DNA of 64,000 nt. Source: Conchocele bisecta. Its lineage: Eukaryota; Mollusca; Bivalvia; Lucinida; Thyasiridae. A program made the translations under genes and the position numbers. Shown one piece after another: positions 41,560 through 51,339 of this stretch (the stretch's first letter is position 1; every line of letters begins with the position of its first letter). The notes under the pieces were generated by a model. That model worked only from the letters and a program-made list of their open reading frames with translations. It ran no database searches and had not been told where the DNA came from. The stretch covers positions 38,002,462 through 38,066,461 of the forward strand of contig CM055271.1 of the NCBI GenBank assembly GCA_029237695.1. Reading direction: 5' to 3'.

Positions 41560-41810
41560 GGATATAAGTGGTTGTGCGTGGAGAAGTGGGCTTGTGAGTT
41601 CTTTTTGCGACCAGTGTAGATCCAGATCAGTCTGTGCATCCGCACAGTCTGATTAGGATCTGCACTGTTCGTAATTCCGTCAATGAAACACCAGTCATGA
41701 TTTAGCAAGCAATATAGATTGTGATCAGGATTCATACGTGTATTATTTAATCAGGACCTATACTGGTCACAAATCCCATAAGCCCATTTCTCCAGTCAAA
41801 TCCACATGTA
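41560..41810. mobile_element. Family E MITE
   Basis: TTTTTGCGACCAGTGTAGAT, ATCAGTCTGTGCATCCGCAC and ATACTGGTCACAAATCCCAT to CATTTCTCCAGTCAAATCC. Nearly complete. Confidence 0.75.
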
Positions 41811-41849
41811 TGCACAGTCTGCCGTCTGATCTTCTACATGGAACAAACT

Positions 41850-42045
41850 CCTACACGTATGAGGCATGGGTTCGATCCTCGATCGGGCCATCGTGTGAGA
41901 TGGTATGGGGGTCGCCAGACCAGACAAGTGGGTTTCACCCTGAGTACTCCGGTTTCCTCCCACACTATGCACTTTCACACCTCGAGCTGTGCCAAAGAAA
42001 GCAATTGTATAATACATGTAGCTCTTGTGTTTGTTTTTAATCATT
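41850..42045 (+). mobile_element. tRNA-derived SINE fragment (tentative)
   Basis: GAGGCATGGGTTCGATCC contains a good RNA polymerase III box B (GGTTCGATCC). About 55 bp further, GTGGGTTTCACCCTGAGTAC and TCCGGTTTCCTCCCACA resemble a body domain frequent in invertebrate SINEs. A box A is not clear. This is inferred from motif memory, not from an alignment. Confidence 0.5.
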
Positions 42046-42111
42046 TTAAAGTAAATACAAGTTTAATTCATTTTAGCACACTTCTAATTCGTGGCATGCA
42101 CTGAGCCGTAT

Positions 42112-42240
42112 TACAGTGGAACCTCTGTAAACCGGACACCAAGAAAACACATGTGATCTTATTTTTGATGAGTTTCTTGGTCATTTATCTCAGGTGATAA
42201 TGTCCGTTCATGATCGCATAGCGCACAACTATTGCTCGGA
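42112..42240. mobile_element. Family D left half
   Basis: ACAGTGGAACCTCTGTAAAC, CGGACACCAAGAAAACACAT and GGTGATAATGTCCGTTCATG match the first half of 439-873. Confidence 0.7.
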
Positions 42241-42485
42241 ATTGTTTATCTGGATGGAATTCCAAAAGCCCTATTTCCCTAGCAATATTTACAAATTAGT
42301 AAGTTTCCGTGTCGTTACCCAGCCAATCTCAGCTCTATATTAAGTGGTACCACGACAACATGACATTTTAGAAGCCGAAATGTAGTGAAATGCAGTAATT
42401 ACTGGTCCTTAATTGCAGAGGCGACGCTATAACTATGACGTCACGCGGGAAACTGATCTTACCGAGGTCATGCACAGTATAGGAA
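42241..42485. other. Nothing supported
   Basis: Mixed sequence before the family F copy. Confidence 0.4.
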
Positions 42486-42487
42486 AG

Positions 42488-42775
42488 ACCTGTAGCCTAT
42501 TTCATCAACATTGCAAAGTATACTTTAGTAGCAAAGTATACTTTGAGGGAGAAATTTTCAATTTTATGATAAATTTATTAATTTTTATTATACTGAATTT
42601 ATTACATTATCACAGCCAATTTGGCTGTGATAATGTAATAAATTCAGTATAATAATTCTGCATACTTTTAATCATGAAATATATGCATTTGTTAGTTCTA
42701 TATGAAATAATGCATTTCAGGAAAAATAAATGATTACTCCCTCAAAGTATACTTTGCTAGTAAAGTATACTTTGG
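42488..42775. mobile_element. Family F MITE, full-length
   Basis: TGTAGCCTATTTCATCAACA to TTTGCTAGTAAAGTATACTTT. A perfect GCCAATTTGGC centre. The right terminal GGTGAAATAGGCTAC is lost. Confidence 0.8.
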
Positions 42776-42779
42776 TCTC

Positions 42780-43585
42780 ACGGGACAGTGGGCAGCTAGC
42801 TTTAAAAAGGGGGTGGACGATTTTCTATATACTTCACTACCGACCCTGTAAGTTACACCAGTGTGTCTAGAAAAATAGGTTTATGAATATTTCTTGACTT
42901 TGGGAGGCTTGACTAGGTGTAGTTTTTAGAATATTTCATAATTCTACGAAACTGAATGTTAGCTCCGGTTTATTTTGATATCTTGGAAAATGGCGCATGC
43001 TATGCTGTCTCGCCGGTACGGTTTCGCGTCAGAAATTAAGCTATTTTTCGGGCATTTGCAGCGAAAATTTGAGCTGGTTATGACCCCGCTTTGAAATCAT
43101 TTTCAGAAAATGGTGTGGTGTTACAAGTGATAGAAGAAGACATAACAAAGTATCTGTGCCTCATATTTTCATGAAAACAATTCCGATAAATTCAGTCGTG
43201 TTGAAATTTCTGGCCAAAAATAGGTGGGTGGGGTAACTTTGTAAAAAATTAATTGAACACATCTGATGCGGTTACTGAATTTTTATTGTGGCGCGCGATT
43301 TGTACTTCATTTGCGAGTATTTTTCAATACTTGTCGCAAGAGCCTCCTTAACTGATTGTGAGAGGCGGTGATTTTTATAAGTCACCCGCCGCCCTCAGAA
43401 AAGCAGTCAATTTTGGCTATTTTCAACCGTCCCGTGATGCCTTACGCTTGTCACCAAAGACAGAAATACACGTTAGTTTTCTCATGAAGCGTCAACAATT
43501 GACGAATCGGTATTGCGAAATGTTTAGACACAGATCTCTCGTATAGACGCTCTGCTGTGTGAGATGCTATGCCATTATCTCATTT
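42780..43585. other. About 800 bp without recognisable feature
   Basis: No family copy, no strong hairpin and no frame with plausible codon use. It is one of the longest stretches in the window that is not assigned to a repeat. Confidence 0.5.
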
Positions 43586-43587
43586 GA

Positions 43588-44235
43588 GAAACGCCATGTG
43601 ATTTTGTACCCTCAGACATCTGCGTAGTTTAATGAAATACGTTTACAAAATTTACAATATTTTCCGTAAATGGCGTCAAAAGTTGACAAAGTTTTCCGTA
43701 TGTAAAATATTGTCAACTTTTGATTTTATTTATGAAAAATACTGTAAATTTTGTTAACGTATTTCGTGAAATTACGCAGATGTCCGAAGGTACAAAATCA
43801 CATGGCGTGTCTCAAATGTGGCTGCGAATGGAGAAATGGGGCGCATGACATTTGTGTCACGCCATGGGATGTTGTACCTTCGGACATCTGCGTAATTTCA
43901 TGAAATACGTTCTCAAAATTTACAAAATTTTCCGTAAATGTCGTCAAATATTGACACAAATTTCAGAGTACATGCGGAATTAATTCCGCATGTACTCTGA
44001 AAATTGTGTCAACTTCTGACTGTATTTATGAAAAATATTGTAAATTTTGTAAACGTATTTCGTGAAATTACGCAGATGTCCGAAGGTACAAAATGTCATG
44101 GCGTGTCTCAAATGTGGCTGCGAATGGAGAAATGGGGCGTATGACATTTCAGACACGCCACGTGATTATGCACCTAAGAACATGTGCGATATCTCACGAA
44201 AAACATTTTAAAAAAGCTACGATGTTTTTTCGTAA
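43588..44235. mobile_element. Three tandem family G copies
   Basis: Copies at 43588-43818, 43858-44112 and a partial 44152-44235, each opening GCCATGTGATTTTGTACC or close variants. Hairpins use GTCAACTTTTGA and CATGCGGAATTAATTCCGCA. They are separated by a repeated spacer (GTGGCTGCGAATGGAGAAAT, GGGGCGYATGACATTT), giving a period near 290 bp. Confidence 0.8.
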
Positions 44236-44239
44236 ATGA

Positions 44240-44640
44240 CACAACATGAACAAGGACTTTTTAAATGGAAAAAGGCACATCTATTATACACGTGTGTGCT
44301 TATTTTCAAAAGATAATGATAAAATTATCAAATTGTGTAGACTTAACAACACATGTTACATGTACATGTATACCGCTGTTGGCTTAGCAGTATAACTGAT
44401 GTTCCAAGTGAAATCAATATGAGTTTGTGATCAAATTTGACAAGAGTATTGAACATTAAATATAATCTTAGAATGTTATCTACAATTGAATGAGTCGGTG
44501 GAAGAATGGCGCCATGATGGAATTAGCCCCCTTCTTCCATATGTATAATTAGATGTGCCTTTTACTATTTAAATGTGGTGTGATTAAAAGTAAAAATGTT
44601 TGCCCCACGTACGTGGACGTGTTTCTTATCCTGTTGGATA
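44240..44640. other. No gene recognised
   Basis: AT-rich with no supported feature. Confidence 0.45.
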
Positions 44641-44651
44641 TGCATACTATG

Positions 44652-44893
44652 TACAGGAAAACCTCTCTAAATCGGACACCCTGGGAGGTCCCCAGGGTGT
44701 CCGGCTTAGAGAGGTTTCACTGTAAATCAGGCATTTGATCATTATGAGCCATAGTTGTGTGCTATGCGATCACGAACAGACAGTACACGGGGCGCATCCA
44801 TCAATCGCTAAGTTGCAGCTACAGTGAAACCTCTCTAAACCGGACACCCTATATGTGTTTTCTTGGTGTCCGGTTACGAGAGGTTACACTGTG
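44652..44893. mobile_element. Family D, two hairpin units
   Basis: First hairpin 44655-44725 (AACCTCTCTAAATCGGACAC and inverse around GGGAGGTCCCC). The second, 44820-44893, uses AACCTCTCTAAACCGGACAC with ATATGTGTTTTCTTGG as loop. The spacer has the usual GCATTTGATCATTATGAGCC. Confidence 0.75.
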
Positions 44894-44989
44894 TTTGAAA
44901 ACTCTGAGATCATTCCAAAAATGAACACTACATGTAATATTGTCAACTTGACGGGAACATTTTCAAGAGAGCGGTCTTCTTTATAATTG

Positions 44990-45246
44990 AGACACGCCAT
45001 GTGATTTTATACCTTCGGACATCTACGTAATTTCATTAAATACGTTTACAAAATTTAATATATTTTCCGTATATGGCGTCAAAAGTTGACAAAATTTCAA
45101 GGGTACATGCGGAATTATATTCCGCATGTACACTGAAAATTTTGTCAACTTTTGACATAATTTCTGAAAAAAATATTTTTTTTTGTAAACGTATTTAATG
45201 AAATTACGCGGATGTCCGAAGGTACAAAATCCCATGGCGTGTCTCG
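44990..45246. mobile_element. Family G foldback MITE, full-length
   Basis: GACACGCCATGTGATTTTAT to AAATCCCATGGCGTGTCTC. Hairpin around GGGTACATGCGGAATTATAT, TCCGCATGTACACTGAAAAT. Confidence 0.8.
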
Positions 45247-45419
45247 TATGGGAACTTCCGGGTATAACTCCCGGAAACACCTACATAGTGTATTCACCAT
45301 TCTAAAAACCGTGGTAGGCTTGCGGCATTCGATATAGAAAAGGAACCCCGTTTTCCGTTTGTCACAGTCAATGAATATAAGTTTAAATTTGCCCATCTGT
45401 CGCACTACATGTATATCGG

Positions 45420-45668
45420 GGACCCGTTTCAATAAACTTCTTACGACTAAAATGTTCGTAAGTGCAAACTTATGATAGTCTGTAAAGTTCCCATTGACAA
45501 TGTTTTCTTGTAAACAATTATTGGATTTACATTTATTGAGCATAGGCTGCATTTGCAGCCTATGCTCAATAAATGTAAATCCATCAATTTGAATTCCCAG
45601 ATGATCCAAAATTTGCATTTACGAACATTTTAGTCGTAATCGTACGAAGTTTAGTGAATCGGCCTCCT
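45420..45668. mobile_element. Family C foldback MITE
   Basis: GACCCGTTTCAATAAACTTC to CGTACGAAGTTTAGTGAATC. Apex GGCTGCATTTGCAGCC. Confidence 0.8.
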
Positions 45669-45774
45669 GATGCATGTAGGTCCAGTGTACACTCTGAGAT
45701 GCTTACTTTCCTTGTGTCGATGCAACTACAGGGAGCGCAAGCGACCGCAGCATTTCGTTCCTAAAAATCCAATA

Positions 45775-45995
45775 TGTGAACAATACTATACTTATAATTC
45801 AGCCAATAATGTACAATGCAATGTCCCATCCGGGTATTGATTTTCCATTTCTAGCGAACATTTAATCATTAAATCTGGTAATATGTATCGTATTGGGGCT
45901 AGATCTTGAAATATGTGAAATAGGTGTCTCCCGATACTGGCCAGCGTTTGGCTTAGAAAGTAGGGCGAACTATACCTCTATTTAGCGGTCATCTT
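45775..45995 (+). repeat. Family S repeat, copy 2
   Basis: ATGTACAATGCAATGTCCCA, GGGTATTGATTTTCCATTTC, TTAATCATTAAATCTGGTAA and GGCCAGCGTTTGGCTTAGAA align in order with 63640-63836. Confidence 0.65.
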
Positions 45996-46142
45996 GGATT
46001 GATTCAGATATCTCAAATATACCGCTGTGCGCGTGATATATATATATGTGTTTATCACGTTAGTTTCATCTTTACATGGGTTCATGGGTCTCCTTTGGGT
46101 ATCTTGATCTTCACTGTAGCAACACCGTTTAAATGTATGGGG

Positions 46143-46368
46143 ACCGTCACTAAACTTCCTACGACTAAAATGTTCGTAAGTGCAAACTTATTATAGCCAG
46201 TAAATTTCACATTAACAATTATTGGATTCAGATTTATTGAGCATGGGCTGCATACATGTATGCAGCCTATGCTCAATAAATGTAAATCCATCAATTGAAA
46301 TTTCAAGACGATCCTCAATTTGCACTTATGAACATCTTAGTCGTACGAAGTTTAATGAAAGTGGCCCC
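46143..46368. mobile_element. Family C foldback MITE
   Basis: CGTCACTAAACTTCCTACGA to CGAAGTTTAATGAAAGTGGC. The apex carries an inserted ACATGTATGCAGCC. Confidence 0.75.
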
Positions 46369-46595
46369 AGGACTGCGCGTATGTGTCAATGCATCAAGGC
46401 TTGTCAAAGACGTCGATAGATCTAATTCGTGACGTATCATTTCGGCGACGGTCTAATATGGAAAAACAAACGGACTTATTGTAGTGGCTACCAGGGCAAG
46501 TATAGACACAGACCTGACGGCGCATTTTGAATAGACTGACTTACTGATATCAGGCAGAAAGCGTTATATGGTTATTCCTGAACCGCGTCCTGACG

Positions 46596-46790
46596 TACCA
46601 CACCGCCTGCGTGTCTCTTGCCAAACGTTTCCGAACATCTGATGCGAATGCCAACTCACAATCAAGCACTTTTATTGTCTGAGCCTGAGCTGAGCCTCAG
46701 CCAATCAAGCTGCTTGATTTCAAGCACACTATATTTTGAAGTAAATAAATTGCCTAACGCAATTGTACTAAGTTTAGTGAAGCGAGCCCC
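46596..46790. mobile_element. Family B foldback plus family C end
   Basis: ACCACACCGCCTGCGTGTCTC and GAGCCTGAGCTGAGCCTCAG are family B, cut inside the right half. A family C terminus (TACTAAGTTTAGTGAAGCG) follows at 46766. Confidence 0.6.
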
Positions 46791-47060
46791 TGCTTCCTTA
46801 CACCTCGTATACATTTCTTAGGACCTATCTTACAGAATTCAAGCGAACCCTCTGGATTAACCGACGCCGTTGATTGTACGCGAGTCGGCACACTGTTTGT
46901 TGATCGATGACATCATTTGCATACACTGCACTATTCTGGTGACTGTACTTTAGATAATAATGGATGGCATTGTCCGACATCCTTAACATTCTGAAGACTA
47001 GACGCCCAATTGCTTATGGTGAAATTCGTTTTTTCTTTATTTACTTTTTTAAAGTTTACG
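46791..47060. other. Nothing supported
   Basis: No hairpin, repeat or frame I can defend. Confidence 0.4.
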
Positions 47061-47065
47061 TTACT

Positions 47066-47212
47066 CTACCGCCTACTGCGTTAATCATGCCCAGATTGTT
47101 ACCAACTCACAATCAAGCAACTCGATTGTATGAGCCTGAGCTGTAAACTTCAAATATTTTTAAATAATGAAATTGACAAATATTGGCAAGATTAAAGTAG
47201 ACGGTCGTGTAC
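47066..47212. mobile_element. Family B foldback, internally deleted
   Basis: CTACCGCCTACTGCGTTAAT at left and GGCAAGATTAAAGTAGACGG at right; the second arm of the central stem is missing. Confidence 0.65.
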
Positions 47213-47219
47213 GTCATCG

Positions 47220-47415
47220 AGCCGGTTCAAATGAGTGGTCACAGCTGATTCGTGAAATGAGAAACAAGAAAAATAAAATTAATTTTCAAAATGTGCATAT
47301 AAGTACATTAAATCGAGGAGCTTACATGTACTTTTTTTTTTATTAGCTTACATTTTAGGGTGGGACTTGGCTCGATGACCTTCAATACACGGACATACAA
47401 GTCCAAAAAGGCCGA
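47220..47415. repeat. Fragment of the family U hairpin arm
   Basis: CCGGTTCAAATGAGTGGTCA and ATGAGAAACAAGAAAAATAA correspond to one arm of 14288-14640. The rest is AT-rich. Confidence 0.45.
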
Positions 47416-47423
47416 ATTTTGAA

Positions 47424-47845
47424 GTGTTTTATGTCATATATGTTGGTGCACTGCGGACAGATGTGTATAAATGTGTCCAATACGGTCCGGTAATTGCGTA
47501 CCACTACGCACCAGATAATAATAGTAATATGTATATGGTATACATATCTCACCCATGCGCATATTCAATCCAGAACCCGGTAATGGCCGCGGGATACACA
47601 CTGATAAGTCAATCGCCCGGCTTATCCGCTATATCGGCAGCCAGGTAGAGCCACACGGGTGTCACCACAAATCATTCCGAGTCCAAGAAGGGCTCACGCA
47701 TTGGTTGTGTTCTATAAGTGGCAGACGGATGCACCCAGCAGTCAACTGCCCTACCAGTCCGCGTTAATCGGCGGCCAGGCAGAGCTACAAGGTGCCACAA
47801 TCAACCACACAGAACACGGAGATAGGAAAAATAATGACAACTAGT
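47424..47845 (+). other. Unrecognised GC-richer segment with short frames
   Basis: Three overlapping frames of 61 to 74 codons occur in different phases. A weak internal repeat is visible (GGCAGCCAGGTAGAGCCACA near 47636, GGCGGCCAGGCAGAGCTACA near 47771), and GC content is higher than the surroundings. I recognise no domain. It may be a different repeat type or a decayed coding segment. Confidence 0.3.
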
Positions 47846-48206
47846 CTAAATTATCTCAATTCCAGCCGAAAAATCGCCTACCACAAGCTCACCCCAGCCC
47901 CGGCATACCTTTTCGCAAATCCAAAAGTAACAACCCAGTGAATAAGAATAAGCACAAAGGAAATATCAGTTAATTTCCAACAGTTAAAATGGCCGCCGCC
48001 GGTAATTTGAGATAATTGCCGGCCGGTAAAAACACACGACCTGCTCAGTCCAAGGTCGCCGTTCAAATGTGATGATCATGATGCACATCGGTGATGACTT
48101 AAATATCACAGTTATCCAACGAGGCTATGCCGAATTTCTGAAGCAATCAGTCAAGGAGTTTAATAAATATCTCTTTTCCAACATTATATTTTCAGCTAAA
48201 ATGTCT

Positions 48207-48442
48207 GGGCCCGTTTCACTAAACTTCGTACGACTAAAATGTTCGTAAGTCAAAATTTAGGATCGTCTGGAAATTTCATTTGATGGATTTACATGTATTG
48301 AGCATAGGCTGCATATCCAGCCGATGCTCAATAAATGTAAATCCAATAATTGTTTACAAGAAAACATTGTTAATGTGACATTTATAATTTTGCACTTACG
48401 AACATTTTAGTCGTAAGAAGTTTAGTGAAACGGCCCCCAGGT
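48207..48442. mobile_element. Family C foldback MITE, full-length
   Basis: GGGCCCGTTTCACTAAACTT to GTTTAGTGAAACGGCCCCC. The hairpin apex is GGCTGCATATCCAGCC. Confidence 0.85.
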
Positions 48443-48654
48443 TCGTGCATCGTAAAGTGAGACAGTAAACACAAGTACAGTTTGTTTATTATAGTGTGTT
48501 GTCTACAACAGTAAATGTACATATGAACCTGTACGAGGAGGTTGAAATCAATGGAACGTTGCTAATATTATTTATTTAACAAGAGTTGTCAGAGGACAAC
48601 GAAGCGCGCCCGGTGGCAGCAAAGGAACCGAGGGCACATTTGAAAACAGAATGT

Positions 48655-48895
48655 AGGACAAAACACCCTCATACAAAACACCCTCAACGCAAAAATGACT
48701 ACATGGACATAACCCCCTCAATCGTTTTATCAGGTTGGACAAAACACCCTCAATGTTTTTTTCAGGGTGGACGAAACCCCCTCAATCGTTTTATCAGGGT
48801 GGACGAAACCCCCTCAATCGTTTTCTCAGGGTGGACAAAACACCCTCAATCGTTTTCTCAGGGTGGACGAAACCCCCTCAATTTCTGGGATTGAT
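48655..48895 (+). repeat. 32-bp tandem repeat
   Basis: AAACCCCCTCAATCGTTTTA and TCAGGGTGGACG make a unit of about 32 bp, present five times from 48709 with smaller pieces before. Alternation of CACCC and CCCCC separates unit types. Open frames over it are repetitive and have no domain. Confidence 0.8.
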
Positions 48896-48978
48896 GGAGT
48901 TTTGAGTGGAGAAAGGGTCTATCTTCATTACATATATATGTATATATATAATGGAGATAGAACCTTTTTCCACTCAAC
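48895..48978. repeat. Hairpin with TATATA loop
   Basis: TTGAGTGGAGAAAGGGTCTA and TCTTCATTACATATATATG pair with their inverse ending CCTTTTTCCACTCAACC. Confidence 0.75.
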
Positions 48979-49079
48979 CTTTGATTTGTTTGCCGTTTAT
49001 TATAATTAGTAATAATACTAGTCATAATATACAACAAACAATGATTCATATAAAATAAAAACAATCAAGTAACAGTTGT

Positions 49080-49085
49080 TTTATT
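49080..49085 (-). promoter_or_regulatory. Polyadenylation signal AATAAA
   Basis: AATAAA on the minus strand, about 111 bases downstream of the stop codon of the candidate exon at 49196-49305. The spacing suits a short 3' UTR. Confidence 0.45.
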
Positions 49086-49195
49086 CTCAAGCATGCATAC
49101 ATGTACACAAAGTACAGAACAGCACAAGGCATATACTCATACATAATATTTTGAGCACATTTCAAAACAAGTAGTACTACTCATGTGCATTACAC

Positions 49196-49305
49196 TTAAT
49201 GAATGCGAATACACTGTCCAATTGCCACCATGAACTCAGCCAATGTCTTTTCACCACGATTGTACTGCTCACACAGGGTCTTCATCTTCTTCACAACACA
49301 ACGTG
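49196..49305 (-). CDS. Candidate terminal exon of an unidentified host gene
   Basis: On the minus strand a pyrimidine-rich acceptor (TTTGTTTGCCTTATCCAG, ending at 49306) is followed by an open frame of about 36 codons ending in TAA at 49198-49196. The codon after the junction is split after its first base. The peptide starts RCVVKKMKTLCEQYN and continues RGEKTLAEFMVAIGQC, with a charged, amphipathic, protein-like composition and unbiased codon use, unlike the repeat-derived frames around it. It is then followed by an AATAAA signal. I do not recognise the family. Upstream exons would lie at higher coordinates, but I found none; it could also be the last exon of a decayed element gene. Confidence 0.45.
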
Positions 49306-49309
49306 CTGG

Positions 49310-49636
49310 ATAAGGCAAACAAATTTATGAGCCATTTACCAGAGCGTGTTAAGGTTTCGAGCGTACAAAGTATTTGACCTTGACCCTGGGCTTAGCAGAG
49401 GTAGAGGACCCTTGGAGCAATGCGTGCGTGAAATATGAAGCGAATCCGAGCAAGGAAACAGAAAATATAGGCCATTTACCCGAGCGTCCGAGCGTTAAGG
49501 TTTCGATATACACAAAGTATGTGACCTTGACCCTGGGCTTAGAAGGGGCGGCACGGACGTGGATTTGCTACAGCGCAGTAGAGGACCTTTGGAGCAATAC
49601 GTGGGTGAAATATGAAGCAAATCCAAGCAAGGCAAC
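49310..49636 (+). repeat. GTTAAGGTTTCGA repeat (family W), duplicated
   Basis: GTTAAGGTTTCGAGCGTACA, TTTGACCTTGACCCTGGGCT and GACCCTTGGAGCAATGCGTG recur about 145 bp later with small changes. Part of the same sequence resumes at 50450-50530 beyond an inserted element, followed by a GGAC microsatellite. Confidence 0.7.
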
Positions 49637-50119
49637 TGGTTGACCAATCAGAGCTCATGTTACAATACCCGCCATTTCTCCAGAAGACTGGGAATGTGTA
49701 AAGTACGAGCTGGACGCAAGCTTACGAACAGTACATAGAGTGATGTCAACAGCGGATGAAAATCATGTCTATGCTATAGCGTCACCCTCCACTTGCCTGT
49801 CTCACTTGATTGCTTCAAATTCTGGGATTTGAGAAATTGAGTGGAGACGGATAAGGGGAGATGGGAGATAACTAGGGATGAAGCGAAGAGATTTGAATCA
49901 AGGAATCAGATTTTAAATAAACAATTAACAAATAAACATTACTCGTCCATCTGCCATAACTAATTCCATACAACTGACAGCGTTAGATAAATTGCCTAAT
50001 TAGATAAATTGCCTAATTTGTATAATATTGAAAATGTGCACCTCCCATTCTATGCCGAAAACAAATAGTTTTGACAACTAATGGCGGGTATTGTAACACG
50101 ACCTCTGATTGGTCAACCA
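49637..50119. mobile_element. TIR element inserted in family W
   Basis: Left end TGGTTGACCAATCAGAGCTC, then TGTTACAATACCCGCCATT. The right end inverted reads TGGTTGACCAATCAGAGGTC, GTGTTACAATACCCGCCATT. The 39-bp arms match with few differences. The inside has no frame. The superfamily is not identifiable. Confidence 0.75.
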
Positions 50120-50415
50120 GTAACGCGTTACCAAAAATAAGTAACGCGTTACTCTTGCTTCACTAACGCGTTAGATATTGATATTTTAGTATATAGATCA
50201 TACATTTGTAACGCGTTACTTACCAAGAGTAACACGTTAGAAGCTGTACTTATGATACGACCCGCCAATATAGAGGAGTTGTAACGCGTTACCGCAATTT
50301 CTAACGCGTTACTCACTGTTGAGCAGTAACGCGTTACAAGTATGAGTTTCACTATATAGTACATACATTAGTAACGCGTTACTTCACACAACTAACGCGT
50401 TACTTCTCTAACGCG
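50120..50415. repeat. AACGCGTTA palindrome cluster
   Basis: Ten exact copies of AACGCGTTA (near 50124, 50143, 50165, 50209, 50281, 50303, 50329, 50373, 50392 and 50407) plus one degenerate copy, in under 300 bp. Many are flanked to make GTAACGCGTTAC. Between them are variable AT-rich spacers, and TATAGATCATACATTTGT has a partner TATATAGTACATACATTAGT. Each contains the ACGCGT hexamer. Confidence 0.85.
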
Positions 50416-50449
50416 TTAGAAACGGCACTTATGATATGAATCGCAACTC

Positions 50450-50600
50450 ATATAGAGGACCCTTGGAGCAATTCGTGTGTGAAATATGAAGCAAATCCAA
50501 GCAAGGAAACAGAACATATAGACCATTATAATTGTTGAAGACATACGGACAGACGGACGGACAGACGGACGGACGGACGGACGAGGAATAGCTCCTAAAG
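50450..50600 (+). repeat. Family W continuation and GGAC microsatellite
   Basis: GACCCTTGGAGCAATTCGTG and AAGCAAATCCAAGCAAGGAA match 49410-49480. From about 50548, GGACAGACGGACGGAC repeats make a microsatellite. Confidence 0.7.
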
Positions 50601-50804
50601 ATCAATGGAATTACGAGCTAACCGAATAAAACAAAGGAATCCTTTGTTACTAACCCTTACCCTAAGCTCCTAAACCCCCGATGTTGGCCCGGACGGACGG
50701 ACGCCTACGAAGCCGAGGGTATGCAATAAGCACTTCTTCCTTCGGAAGGCGCGCTAAAAACGCAAACATGTACATACAAGGGCCAGTCATATTTCAAATT
50801 GTTT

Positions 50805-50905
50805 CTCATTACGCGTGCTACATCACAGGCTCTGACAATAAAATTGCTAGAATGCGAGTTGCCAATATAATATTCAGAAGCGTTGATACTCTGGGCACAC
50901 GCAAT
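50805..50905. mobile_element. Family B fragment
   Basis: ACATCACAGGCTCTGACAAT, AAAATTGCTAGAATGCGAGT and GTTGATACTCTGGGCAC are the right half of family B. Confidence 0.55.
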
Positions 50906-51083
50906 TTGTTACCTGATAAACTTAAATACTTGTAACACCGGAAGGCTGATACCAAACGTCATTGTTACCAGTTATCGACAATGTCAGATACTTTGTTGAT
51001 TAAACAATTAGGTAATTGGATGATACTGGTATACATTACCGCCTGCGCTAATCTTGCTACTATGTGTCTGTATTTAAAAAATC

Positions 51084-51195
51084 GGAGTGGCTGCTGACAG
51101 ACGTCTGTCAATAGCCAAAAGGCCGGGGTTTTGGCTGCTGACAGACGTCTGTCAATAGCCAAAAGGCGGCGGTTTTGGCTGCTGACAAACGTCAT
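51084..51195. repeat. TGACAGACGTCTGTCA tandem palindromes, left cluster
   Basis: The exact 16-bp palindrome TGACAGACGTCTGTCA occurs at 51095-51110 and 51139-51154 (period 44 bp), with a broken third unit at about 51183. Units are TTGGCTGC, palindrome, ATAGCCAAAAGGC. The array interrupts a family B-like end (CTGCGCTAATCTTGC at 51045). Confidence 0.85.
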
Positions 51196-51339
51196 ACGAA
51201 TTCACCATATGCGTATACATGCACATGGGCCCGGTTTGCCGTAATCTCCACTTTCTGCCGAGATTCTTCTATGATAAGAAATATCTATCAATATATCGCA
51301 AATGCGGTCAAACACACGCTGGGCATTATGAACTTATAA

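Noticed and set aside
48586..49009. Repeat protein over the 32-bp array
   Set aside because: The unit is not a multiple of three, frames are short, and the peptide has no domain.
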